Part shown: positions 52,075 through 63,102 of the stretch, piece after piece
Layout of the letters: the number at the start of each line of letters is the position of its first letter
How positions within the stretch are numbered: the first letter of the stretch is position 1
Assembly (NCBI GenBank): GCA_003194525.1
Contig: NBIV01000012.1
Coordinates: forward strand, 310,001-374,000
Length of the DNA: 64,000 nt
Direction: 5' to 3'
From: Gracilariopsis chorda
Taxonomy: Eukaryota; Rhodophyta; Florideophyceae; Gracilariales; Gracilariaceae
Position numbers and translations under genes: made by a program
Notes under the pieces: generated by a model
Databases searched by the model: none
Seen by the model: only the letters and a program-made list of their open reading frames with translations
What the model was told of the DNA's origin: nothing

Positions 52075-53990
52075 GGGTACAGCCTTGGATCTTGAATGAT
52101 TCAGTTGACGGCACGAAACCCTCAACGAGAGTGCTAGCTATTCGCCACCCTAAACGGTATTCGAATCTGGCAGAAAAAAAAAATCACAGAGGCGGATCAA
52201 ATTCAACTTTCCTGGTCAGCGAGAAGTCAAAGTATAGAGGCTTGGCATTGCATTACTTTGGTTCATCACCATGATCCGGGAGGAGGATGGATGCTTACAG
52301 GGATGCCAACGAGCAAGACCCAAGATCAAGGACGAAGACGTCACGAAAGAACTCCTTTCGGCCGTAAATCCCCGGAAAGCCTTCCTCACCAAAACCTGGT
52401 TTCGCGCACTGAGTACGCGCACCGAGTGTTTTGAGCAATATACAAAGATAGGTAGCAATGCTATCCCTGTTTTGCTTCTCTCTCTCTCTTTTACGAACAC
52501 GCATACATTAATTCCTCGTAGCGCGGGGGTTTGCTAAGAACCCCAACAACCTATAATACTTCCTCCTATACCGTAGCCACGAATTGCAAACCAATAGTCG
52601 CGCTACACTCACTAGGCTACATATGATACGAAGGAAGTATTAGGCCCCGTGGGTGTCTTCAACTGCTGAAGCGTTTCGGTGTTTTGCTTCTAGAGCACCT
52701 TTCGGACCACCTTTCCAGTTAAGACTTTCCCATACATACGTCTCTATTGTACGTACATGAGCGCGTCTTAGGGGAACCACCACGTATCTCTATACTTGTG
52801 TCCCGTGTTAGCGAGCTATTATTCAGAAGCGAGAGTGAAGCTGCTTTCTTGGAATAGTCAGTACTTTCAAGGAAGCGAGTAATAATTTACGTCTTGTTCT
52901 TTGTCATTTAATCTTCTTTGTCGCTGCACTGGCCGCTTTGGTGCCTCGTGGCGTTCGTTTACGGAAGCCTGAATACACAATTACCTCCGTCTCCACTAGC
53001 TTTTCTGTTGCATTCCAAGCTGCTAGTCACTCGAGAAACGAGAAATTGAAAGGGGAGAAACTTACTTCAGAAGAGTTCTGGTCGTCCTTTCCTTCTTATC
53101 AAAACCCACCGTGTTCGTTTAACATAGTAGACCTACTAGTTATCTTTCCTAACCTGCAGCCTGGGATCAGGACCGTGGTTTGTTTCCTACCTGGAAGACC
53201 CAGACCAGCACTTGCGAGAGTGCCAACTGGCCGATCTAGGAAGAAAGGGGTTCTTTGTAGAAGAACCTCTGCCCTGTTATCGTAGTTATCGACGTATCCG
53301 CATACGCAATCAAGAAAACAAACGACTGTAAACCAACCTGTTCTTCCAGGCCATGTGGCCAAGGATACAATAAGCAAGAGATGTAGCGGAATTCTTGAGG
53401 AGAGAGAAGTTCTTTGATAAGAACTCCCACCATGCCTTCGGAACTCGTAACTTGCGCCCGGATATATATACATACATACATGAGATGCAGAACGCGTAAA
53501 AGCTCAATCCTTATCCCCATAATCCTGTCGCTCCACTTACATGTGGTCCCCTTGTCCCACAACTGAATAAAAACGGATTGAGCGATCCGGAGGCATACTT
53601 CAAGGTTCCCGGGAAGACCATGGCATCATAGTTCATTCCGTGTGGCCTTGTTAATAATAATTAATGCTCCTCGTGAGAAGTCTTAACGCGACTTCGAAAT
53701 TAGGAGCACAGACCACAGACATGCATAAATTGCATGTACTTCCGAGCATTTTGCTCTCTAGCGCAGGAATAAGGAGGGAAAGGAATTGTTTTGCACCCTT
53801 CTTCAAAATTCCTAACTACCGAGGCACTCCTTGTGTACTTTCATTCTTCGATATGGCAACGTCCCCTGAACAAAATGTAATCCTTCCGCCACTAAACACT
53901 TTAAACGGTGAATGTAGTTATGTCAGTGTAGAAGATGAACGATTTAGTCTTTTGAAACTCAGTGCGCGGCCTCAACCTCACCACGAACGC
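52075..53990. other. Gene-poor spacer AK6/KEA
   Basis: 1.9 kb with AK6 upstream sequence and the KEA 3' side. A CT run lies near 52480-52492. A plus-strand frame at 53664-54023 overlaps the KEA stop and shows no family features. Confidence 0.55.
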
Positions 53991-56231
53991 TCAACCGTTC
54001 CCCTCTTCTGGAGTCTTGACTGAGTTGCTTGTGCTGTTTTGTTTTGCCAGTACGACATGACTAGCTCCATTCTCTTCACTGCGACGGTTTAACTTGGTTT
54101 CTTCGGCTTGATCGCTCTCAGCTTGGCCCCTCTCTGTTAGATCCTTCTCAGGTTGACCCCTTTCAGTTAAATCCTTCTCAGCTTGACCTTGCACATCACC
54201 TGGCCTTCGAATGTTCTTATCAAACCACTCCTCGTATTCCTGAAAAGCATCTTCTAGCCCACTGTCGCCCCTAACTTCGGCCTTAATTGATCGGATATCT
54301 ACTTTAGATGTATTAAAACCTTGGAGAACACTTTGTCCAAGCTGCAAACTTGTCTCAAAGGATTCTGGGTACATTGCTCTTGCTCCTCGTCGGAGATACT
54401 CTTTCTGCTGCTGCACATTCTTCGCCCGGAGATACACTGGTCTATCAGGGAAGCATGACCTAATCGCTTCAAGAGTATCCATAACCAGTTCGTCTTGCGA
54501 TTGCGTAATAACAAACGCGGTTGGAGCTGAGAGTCCATTCGCTTCCAGAAACTCAGCTGGTCTTTGACTGTCTCCGTAGACTACCGGTAGATTTGAATTT
54601 GTTGCAGCTTTGACGCGCTTCATATCGATGTCAATGGCAACCCATCTGATGAATTTGCGTGAGAGCATTCTCCCCACAACTCTTCCCACCGGACCAAAAC
54701 CACAGATAAGTACAAAGTTGCTATCAGGCTCGGCAACATCCTGAATAGTTGCTTCTGTAGTGACAGTTCCCCCTGTCGAACCTACTACTTTGTCTATTTG
54801 GCGTCCCAGCCACACACCACACTCGTACAGGAGAGGTGTCAAAGCCATGGACGCCACAACAGTCGTTACCAGAAACGAATCTACATCATCAGGCAGAAAT
54901 CCAAGTTTGTTCGCCAGTGCGAATAATACAAACGCAAACTCTCCTCCTTGTCCAAGTAATAAACCCACTCTCACAGATTCTGCCAAAGACAAGCCAAACG
55001 GGAGACCAATTAGTGTACATATGGCTGTCTTCCAGAAGATGAGGGAACCAATAAGAAATCCAAGTTGCAAAGGTTGGTTAATGAATAGGGATACATCAAG
55101 AGACATTCCGGTGGTGATAAAGAAGAGGCCAAGAAGAAGCCCTCGAAAGGGTTCCAGATCAATCTTGATCCTTGACCGAAAGGATGATTCCGCCAAAAGG
55201 ACTCCGGCAAGGAAAGAACCCATTGTCATGGATAGGCCGAGCTCCTCAGTCAGCATGGCAGTGCCTAGGACAGTAAGGAGAACAGTTGCGGTGAAAGCCT
55301 CTGAGCTACGGCTATCTGCTACGATATTGAACACTCGTCTCAAGAACGCACCACCGACGAGTACGATAAAGTTGAGAGTTCCGAGAACTGAAATGACATG
55401 CTTTGTGCCCTCACGAATAGCACTGACAGCGGTGTCACCAACGTGGGTGAAGTCAAAACGCGCCGTGTCGCCTAAAAATGGTACAAGCACCAGTAGCGGG
55501 ACAACAGCAATATCTTGAAAAAGAAGAATACCGAATGTCGCAACACCTGCACGAGATTGTCGCTCGCCCTTCTCCGCGAGGATCTGCAGAATGAAAGCAC
55601 TTGATGAAAGCGATAGAGCCGAGCCAACTGCTGCGCTTTCAGCCAGGGTGCCGCCCATGGCATAAGCCCCTAAACCCAAAATAAGAGAAGTTACGACAAC
55701 TTGGAAAGAACCCATCCCAAAGGTATACTTTCGGAGCTTCTGCAATCTGTCAATTGATAGCTCAAGACCCATCTCGAAAAGTAAGAAAAGCACCCCAAAG
55801 TCTGCAAGAGAACTAATATCTTCGACATCTTTTATCAAACGTGTTCCATGAGGACCGAGTAGTACTCCCGCTACAAGAAAGCCGAGTATAGGAGAGAGTT
55901 TTAGACGCCGGAAGATTGGAATTGTGATTGCTGTGGCTGCAAGCAGTTCCAGAGCTTCGTTTACCCCACCTTGAACAGCGGAGTTCAGACCAATCGCTGC
56001 AATTGGGCATACGCGAGAGGCCCTCTTTGCGGCACTTATACCTACTCCATTATGCAGCCTTCGGAAACTTGGAGTGAACGTGCTGTGGTACGAGAACGGA
56101 TAAAAGCATGTGCGCGGTCTCTTGGCAGGGGATGAGAGACATCTGGAACGCAAAACTGCAAGCGGGCTCGCATGAAAAGCCAGGCAAGTGCTAGCAGATA
56201 AACTCGGGCGATACTCCATCGCAGAGGCCAT
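53991..56231 (-). CDS. Plastid KEA-type K+/H+ antiporter with RCK (TrkA-N) domain
   Basis: From ATG 56231 the protein has 746 residues. The first ~75 are Ser/Arg/His-rich, consistent with a plastid transit peptide. A CPA2 Na+/K+-H+ exchanger domain with about a dozen membrane helices follows (LGFLVAGVLLGPHG, LADFGVLFLLFEMGLELS, LLFQDIAVVPLLVLVP, LLGQGGEFAFVLFALA). Then comes a nucleotide-binding RCK domain (FVLICGFGPVGRVVGRMLSRK, VYGDSQRPAEFL). Plant KEA1-3 and bacterial KefB/C share this layout; plastid KEAs exchange K+ for H+ across envelope or thylakoid membranes and tune the proton-motive force. The C terminus carries imperfect QAEKDLTERGQ repeats (DNA about 54115-54195). The open frame continues upstream to a GTG at 56267, but 56231 is the first ATG. 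Confidence 0.92.
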   Translation of the reverse strand: MASAMEYRPSLSASTCLAFHASPLAVLRSRCLSSPAKRPRTCFYPFSYHSTFTPSFRRLHNGVGISAAKRASRVCPIAAIGLNSAVQGGVNEALELLAATAITIPIFRRLKLSPILGFLVAGVLLGPHGTRLIKDVEDISSLADFGVLFLLFEMGLELSIDRLQKLRKYTFGMGSFQVVVTSLILGLGAYAMGGTLAESAAVGSALSLSSSAFILQILAEKGERQSRAGVATFGILLFQDIAVVPLLVLVPFLGDTARFDFTHVGDTAVSAIREGTKHVISVLGTLNFIVLVGGAFLRRVFNIVADSRSSEAFTATVLLTVLGTAMLTEELGLSMTMGSFLAGVLLAESSFRSRIKIDLEPFRGLLLGLFFITTGMSLDVSLFINQPLQLGFLIGSLIFWKTAICTLIGLPFGLSLAESVRVGLLLGQGGEFAFVLFALANKLGFLPDDVDSFLVTTVVASMALTPLLYECGVWLGRQIDKVVGSTGGTVTTEATIQDVAEPDSNFVLICGFGPVGRVVGRMLSRKFIRWVAIDIDMKRVKAATNSNLPVVYGDSQRPAEFLEANGLSAPTAFVITQSQDELVMDTLEAIRSCFPDRPVYLRAKNVQQQKEYLRRGARAMYPESFETSLQLGQSVLQGFNTSKVDIRSIKAEVRGDSGLEDAFQEYEEWFDKNIRRPGDVQGQAEKDLTERGQPEKDLTERGQAESDQAEETKLNRRSEENGASHVVLAKQNSTSNSVKTPEEGNG

Positions 56232-56948
56232 CAGAGTGCCTTTACCTTCGTAAGAGCGACGCTGCACAAAATCGCTCTAGAGCGTTGTGAGGGGGATAAC
56301 GATACTGTACGAATGAAGATTGCTCATTACCTGTGAACAAGGAGCAGTCCTGGACAGGTGCATGGGTGGAGGTGGCTAGCTTTGATGGTACAGTTTAGAC
56401 CGAGGTTGCTTTCCTCTAGCTAGCAGTTGCTCCAGGTGGCACACCAAAGAAACCGCTGGCTCAAAATGGACGTCAGCTGACGTTTCAAAAGGCACCGATC
56501 GATGCTTTGTTGAGCGTGCCACTGCAACTAGGTGGCATACAAATCTGTGACCGAACGTGGGCACCTGGCATTGGCAGCTCTGATGCAAAATCTCTGCTTC
56601 ACCTGCCAATCATCAGGGAGCATGATTGCCGGCTTAATTTAGCAAAGTGTAAAAGGGTTACCAAAGGTAGCAAATCTCTTGTGCATTCTCCTGCACTCGT
56701 TCCAGCGCAGATACAGGGGTACCGAAGGTAGATAGAGCGTTCGCCCGTCCGTGCGTACGGTTCAGACCTTTTTTTGGTTCAAGTCGGGAACGGAGCTTCT
56801 CATTCTCGCGTTCGCCGACCTCGTCAACCGGTACAAGCCCTCGGTTCTTGCCTATTCAAGCTTTTGTCGGTGCTGAGAGCCTCTTACCACAGGTGCAGTA
56901 ACTTGCTGCTTCCAGGCCAAAAACAAGACAGCGAACTGGGAAGCAACT
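56232..56948. other. Divergent spacer KEA/unknown protein, with near-dyads
   Basis: 717 nt containing both promoters. GTTACCAAAGGTAG (56657-56670, preceded by AAAAGG) and GTACCGAAGGTAG (56719-56731) are near matches to the recurrent dyad. Confidence 0.55.
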
Positions 56949-57518
56949 ATGATGCTTGCATTTCAGTCCCCAGCACATTTCGTCGTGCGCAAAAATTGCA
57001 GACAACTGGTGTCCACCGCGTCATCCAGGCGTTTCCGAACAATACGCCCCCGCGCATGCGCTCCGTCGAATAAAAACGATGATACTAAAGAGGCGCAGCA
57101 ACGGCAATCGTCGAAGGCCGGGGCCTCCCAGTGGAAACTGAGTCAGGCAAATAAGAAACTCATCGCAGAAGCAGAAGCAACATTTGACGAGCTCGATACC
57201 CTTGCCGAACAATGGATTGGTGCAGATTTGAATCGTTGGGAGTGGTACGAACGCATGAAGGCGCGCCGTGGGAAGATGATGACCGAATCACGAAAGACTG
57301 ATGAAGAGATGGACGAAGGCTACGAGAATCTTCGACAAACGTTCATGGAGTTCGACGCCGTATTTGGAACAAAAATGTTAGACGATGAAACCCGCATCTC
57401 GCCTGTTGGGTGGAGCATTGTTGTCATTACCATGCTTCTATATGTTTTACTTGGTTACGCGGTCGTCGAATTAGTTGTCAAGCTCTTCACTGAGGCTTCG
57501 CCTGGCTTATGGTACTAA
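56949..57518 (+). CDS. Unknown plastid-type protein with C-terminal membrane anchor
   Basis: 189 residues; I recognise no family. The first ~40 residues are basic, with many Ser/Arg and no acidic residues (MMLAFQSPAHFVVRKNCRQL...), fitting an organelle transit peptide. A polar linker (DDTKEAQQRQSSKAGASQ) leads to a helix-rich, strongly charged middle (KLIAEAEATFDELDTLAEQW..., WEWYERMKARRGKMM..., DEGYENLRQTFMEFDAVFGTKM). A single hydrophobic helix lies near 154-177 (SIVVITMLLYVLLGYAVVELVV), and the protein ends PGLWY. The charge pattern and single late helix suggest a tail-anchored protein exposed to the stroma. Codon use and the clean presequence-core-anchor layout argue that it is a real gene. 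Either ATG 56949 or 56952 could be the start. Confidence 0.72.
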   Translation: MMLAFQSPAHFVVRKNCRQLVSTASSRRFRTIRPRACAPSNKNDDTKEAQQRQSSKAGASQWKLSQANKKLIAEAEATFDELDTLAEQWIGADLNRWEWYERMKARRGKMMTESRKTDEEMDEGYENLRQTFMEFDAVFGTKMLDDETRISPVGWSIVVITMLLYVLLGYAVVELVVKLFTEASPGLWY

Positions 57519-59249
<1,731 letters not shown>

Positions 59250-60555
59250 ATGTTAGGTCAATCTTCAGCACCTCACTCTCTTACGTTCATAAGCCCGTTT
59301 CCGGGCACAGTTGGTTTGCACCGGCCCTCATCCCGAACTGTGTTGAAGAAAGCGGGGTTGCCTGTAGCTTCTGCGGGACAACCAGCCCGGAAGCTGGTAA
59401 GTACTGCTGCTGTGGCTGCAATAGCGGCTGCTTTGCTATCTAATGTTCCTCTCGATACTTCCAAATTGCAAAAAGTTCCCATCATTCCGCCCGCGCATGC
59501 AGCTAAAGGAGGAGGGGCGTCATTCCTCAGTGCGTCAGGTGATGTTATAAAGGATCCAGAGTCGTTATTGAGATGGTCACTGCCAATTTCAAACAAGTCA
59601 GTTCGTGAGCTTCAGTCGGAATTGGAGTCAGCCGTGAACGACACTCGAGGCCTGAAATGGCCCAAGATTGACAACCATGTCAAACGTGCCGAAATGGTTC
59701 TTAACAACCAGGTTGGAAAGATTCTTACAGATGTGCCGGAGGAAAACGTCGAAGAAGCGACACAGCTCTTGAGCAAAGTTACGGAAAAAAATGCCTGCAG
59801 TTGAAGCTGCGGTTTCTGATAAGAACGCCGACAAATTAATCAAATCAGCGAAGGAGGCGCTAAGTTATGTTGGTAACATAGAAGAGCTCATGGTGTCGGA
59901 ATTTCCTTTCAAAATCCCTGAGGAGTACTCATCTTTACCACGCCTGATGGGAAGGGCAACTGTGGAGTTGGTAGTCAAGAAAGCAGAAGACGAGCCCTTT
60001 GACATCGAAGGAACTATATATAAAGAGGGCAAAATGACTCTTGTGCTGGATGGTTATTCCGCTCCTCTATCTGCTGGGACTTTTCTTGACTTGGTGAACA
60101 AAGGTTTCTACAATGAAACATCAATTATTAGATCAGATGGGTTCGTTATTCAAACCGGAAAGCCTCCAAAAGGTGAAGGATATGTCGACGAAGCTTCTGG
60201 TAAACTACGTCAAGTGCCTTTAGAGGTTTTCGCCAGAGGGGATAAAGAGCCCACTTATGGTGTAACTCTTGAAGATGACGGGCGTGGCGCTGTTGGCACT
60301 GTTCTACCTTTCACATCATACGGTACTCTGGCGCTTGCTCGAGAAGAATTTGAGCCGAACACCGCATCGAGTCAGTTTTTCTGGTTTCTGTTTGAACCAG
60401 ACCTCACCCCGGCAGGGCGAAATCTCATGGACGGATCATGGGCTGTGTTTGGGTACACGACCAAGGGCGAAAAATTCCTGAAAGGTTTGCAGAAAGGTGA
60501 TCGTATTGTCTCAGTGAAGATTGTTGACGGACTGGAGAATCTAAAGAAAGTCTGA
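59250..60555 (+). CDS. CYP38: Thylakoid-lumen cyclophilin CYP38/TLP40, frame broken in an A7 run
   Basis: The first frame (ATG 59250) encodes a bipartite presequence: a Ser/Arg-rich transit peptide, then a hydrophobic lumenal signal (VSTAAVAAIAAALLSN) ending in the cleavage-like AHA-A near residue 85. A helical domain follows (LRWSLPISNKSVRELQSELESAV...). Homology continues in a second frame from the ATG at 59791 (PAVEAAVSDKNADKLIKSAKEALSYV, then a C-terminal cyclophilin fold with GFVIQTGKPPKGEGYVD, FEPNTASSQFFWFL, GSWAVFGYTTKGEKFLKGL). The frames meet at GGAAAAAAATGCC (A7, 59785-59791); removing one A gives a continuous protein of about 435 residues. CYP38/TLP40 assists photosystem II assembly and lumenal phosphatase control. 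A sequencing error is the likeliest cause of the break. Confidence 0.92.
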
Positions 60556-61110
60556 GAAAGAAATCCAGCAATGAAGGGCACAAGCTGATCCGCCTTCTCG
60601 AGATGTGCCCGTCTTCTCTGGCGTTAAGTTAAAGAAAAGCGAAATGGAGTCGCAACCGGGTCTCTGCAAGGGACCGACAACAAACAATTAAAGAGCCCGC
60701 AATAGTTTGAAGATATCGTTCTAAGTACAGCAGGTTAACTTCATGGCGCACGATAAATGAACAGCGTAAGGGTGTAAAGATTAGAACTGAAGTGTCCACA
60801 GGCGTTCCAACGTTGAGAACTGCCTACACTGAAACGAAGTTTTCCTATTTCACCATGCGGTGAACTGACCCTTGACCATTGGCTAGTTTTCGTGATCGAA
60901 GCCAAACACATTGGGGAGCAGCGTATGTATGTTTACTGTTTCCTTGTTTCATTAGCGCGTGTAGGAGGGTGAGAAAAAGAAGCAAACCCCACGTAGAGAA
61001 TACGTTAACATCACCGCAAGAGCTCTAGAGTCAGAAGTCTTTAGTGACAGGTATCAATGCACTAGTCTATGAAAATACGCAAGGCGAGTCATCTCATCAT
61101 GCGATAACGC
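60556..61110. other. Convergent gap CYP38/CAP with repeat family 2
   Basis: 555 nt between two 3' ends. Repeat family 2 copy E occupies 60583-60680, starting 28 nt after the CYP38 stop. Confidence 0.6.
60583..60680 (+). repeat. Dispersed repeat family 2, copy E
   Basis: Matches 29374-29470, starting with an identical AGCTGATCCGCCTTC and sharing AAGCGAAATG and GGGTCTC at corresponding positions. Confidence 0.55.
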
Positions 61111-61836
61111 TCAGTCATCGTGGTCAACAGCCTCAGTAACAAATTCTCCGTCCTTGAAAGTAGTGCAGAACTGCTCCGGAATTGGTGTTTCAATGATATC
61201 ATCCGGGTCTTCGGGCTTCGGACGAATGAGATTGATAGCTGCACTCGTGGATGTGATAACCATTGTCTTCTCAACCGATGCCTCGGACATGAAGTATGTG
61301 ACACTGTTGCAGCCGTCAATGTTAATGCTTGGTGCATTCCCCGTACACTGCACTCGAATGGAATCCGAGTTGACAATTTCCACTTGGGACAGAGCATCTT
61401 CAAATACAAGATCAACCTTCTTGCACGAATCAATGGAGATGGAGTTGACCTTGCCCTTGATCTGGATAGTGGACTTCTCACACTTGTAGACATAAACGGT
61501 ATGCTTTATGCTGGTAACATTAACAACGATGTCAGGGTTGTCGTATTGGAATTCCACAGACCATTTCTTGCCCATCAGTTCGCAAACCGCCTTCTTGGTC
61601 GACGTTGGCTTTGCAGGGGCCACCGCGACCGGCGCAACAACCGGCTTCTCGACTACTGGTACCTCATCGTTGACTGGACCCCGAGTGGCCTTCTTAAGGG
61701 AAGCACGCGCTCCATCGGCTCCGAGGGCATTGATCTGTGCAAACAAGGCGCTTGCCACATCCTCCACGCCACCACCTCGTTTGGCCGGGGCTGGTGGTGG
61801 TGGTGGTGGCGGTGGCGGTGGTGGAGGCGGAGACAT
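61111..61836 (-). CDS. CAP: Short cyclase-associated protein (C-CAP: poly-Pro, WH2, CARP domain)
   Basis: From ATG 61836 the protein has 241 residues. An N-terminal run of 13 Pro (profilin-binding type) is followed by a WH2-like actin-binding motif (VASALFAQINALGADGARASLKKAT). The CARP beta-helix domain starts near 90 (CELMGKKWSVEFQYDNPDIVVNV) and continues through IQIKGKVNSISIDSCKKVDLVFEDAL and APSINIDGCNSVTYF to PIPEQFCTTFKDGEFVTEAVDHDD, the typical CAP end. CAP recycles ADP-actin to ATP-actin. The N-terminal helical (HFD) domain of animal and yeast CAP is absent, as in several protist 'C-CAP' forms. The frame stays open to 62445, but the upstream part is compositionally unlike coding sequence and has no HFD features. 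Confidence 0.92.
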   Translation of the reverse strand: MSPPPPPPPPPPPPPAPAKRGGGVEDVASALFAQINALGADGARASLKKATRGPVNDEVPVVEKPVVAPVAVAPAKPTSTKKAVCELMGKKWSVEFQYDNPDIVVNVTSIKHTVYVYKCEKSTIQIKGKVNSISIDSCKKVDLVFEDALSQVEIVNSDSIRVQCTGNAPSINIDGCNSVTYFMSEASVEKTMVITSTSAAINLIRPKPEDPDDIIETPIPEQFCTTFKDGEFVTEAVDHDD

Positions 61837-63102
61837 TGCGGAACTTGGTGAAACAGATAGGAAAGCGGAAGGGTAGCGGTGATGCGAACGGATGACGTTT
61901 GTGGAAAGAGGGGATCGCGGATGCGGTTCTTTTATATGTTTGGTTTGGTGCTGACTGTGGAGGGGCGAGCGGAGCGCAGTGTGTGCTCGTGTACCGTTGG
62001 TACCGCTGAGAAGAGTTGTACGGGCGATGCACTTTTGTATCAGGAGACGAAAGGGCTTCGGGTTTTCCAGTTGACAGATATTACTGATCAATTCCGATGG
62101 GATACCGGGGTGGGTTGGCGCCATCGGACCAGAAACCGACCGGCTGCCCTGTGTTTCCATCTGCTGAAACTGGCGGTTTCTGCGCACCGTTCTGACAGCC
62201 GTGACCCCACAACGCACCAAATGGTGCGATGTAAGCAATGGGGCCGTTACGGAGATCGCCCGTTTGGCCGGCAGTGCGCCACGTTGCTTTAGGCTGAGCA
62301 CCAGTTTCGTTTTCTGGCCCACCACGCAGTTAACAAAGGCCCAGCCGAGACTCCGTGGCCTTATCGCTCTGCAGCGGGCCAGTTTGGTTCTAACTTGGAA
62401 GGGAAGAGCGTTCGCTCCCAGTGTCTGATGCTGGAAGCGAGCCACAAGATACGCGCCGTGTTAATACACGTATGTAACGTGGCACCTTTGGCGCATGGTG
62501 GAACTGTTCCCTCCCAGTCTCTAGTAGTGATGACGACTGTAGTCTGCAGGTTATATCCACATCTTGTGAAGTGCAATTCTCCCGTAGCACCCGCAGTACC
62601 AAGGGTAACTTGGATGACTTCCACTGAGTGCGCCAAGTACCAGGGTTAAGCGTCGAACCCCGTCCTGCTGGGTACAAATAGCGTCTGCTGTCTTGCTTTT
62701 CGAGTCCACCAACTGGAGAAGGAAGGCCTTCTTTCTGTCACCCTTACAAGGAAAACATTACGTCTGCACTCTCGCGAAGCGCCATAAACCCCGCAGAACG
62801 ATACCCCGCGTTTGAACACGTCATTCTGCTTTGAGGCGTTCTTTCCCGTGTTTAGAGACCACCTCATCCTATCACCACGCCCCTGAAGCCCCAACGACGT
62901 TCTTGTACGACAGCTCCGCAAAAGTTTCAACCACAAGCTGTAGTAAAGCTTGCTCACAACACGAGCATCTACTTGCGAGAACAACTGCTATCACAAGCGC
63001 ACCCACTAAAGAGAGGCGCCTCAGCTTGGTCACAGAAGCGTTGCTTGTTCGCGTCAAGTATTCACATGAAACCGCGAATAAGAACCGCAAATCTTCTTCG
63101 AA
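61837..63102. other. Divergent spacer CAP/BRAP2 with dyads
   Basis: 1.3 kb. Contains the exact dyad GTACCGTTGGTAC at 61991-62003 (about 155 nt upstream of the CAP ATG), plus GTACCAAGGGTAA (62596-62608) and a GTACCAGGGTTA word near 62637. No gene visible. Confidence 0.6.
61991..62003. repeat. 13-nt dyad GTACC-GTT-GGTAC
   Basis: Exact copy of the recurrent dyad, identical in its centre to that at 14845, upstream of the CAP gene. Confidence 0.8.

Noticed and set aside
61837..62445. Upstream extension of the CAP frame (about 200 codons)
   Set aside because: No helical-folded-domain features, irregular composition, and a natural ATG directly before the poly-Pro run.
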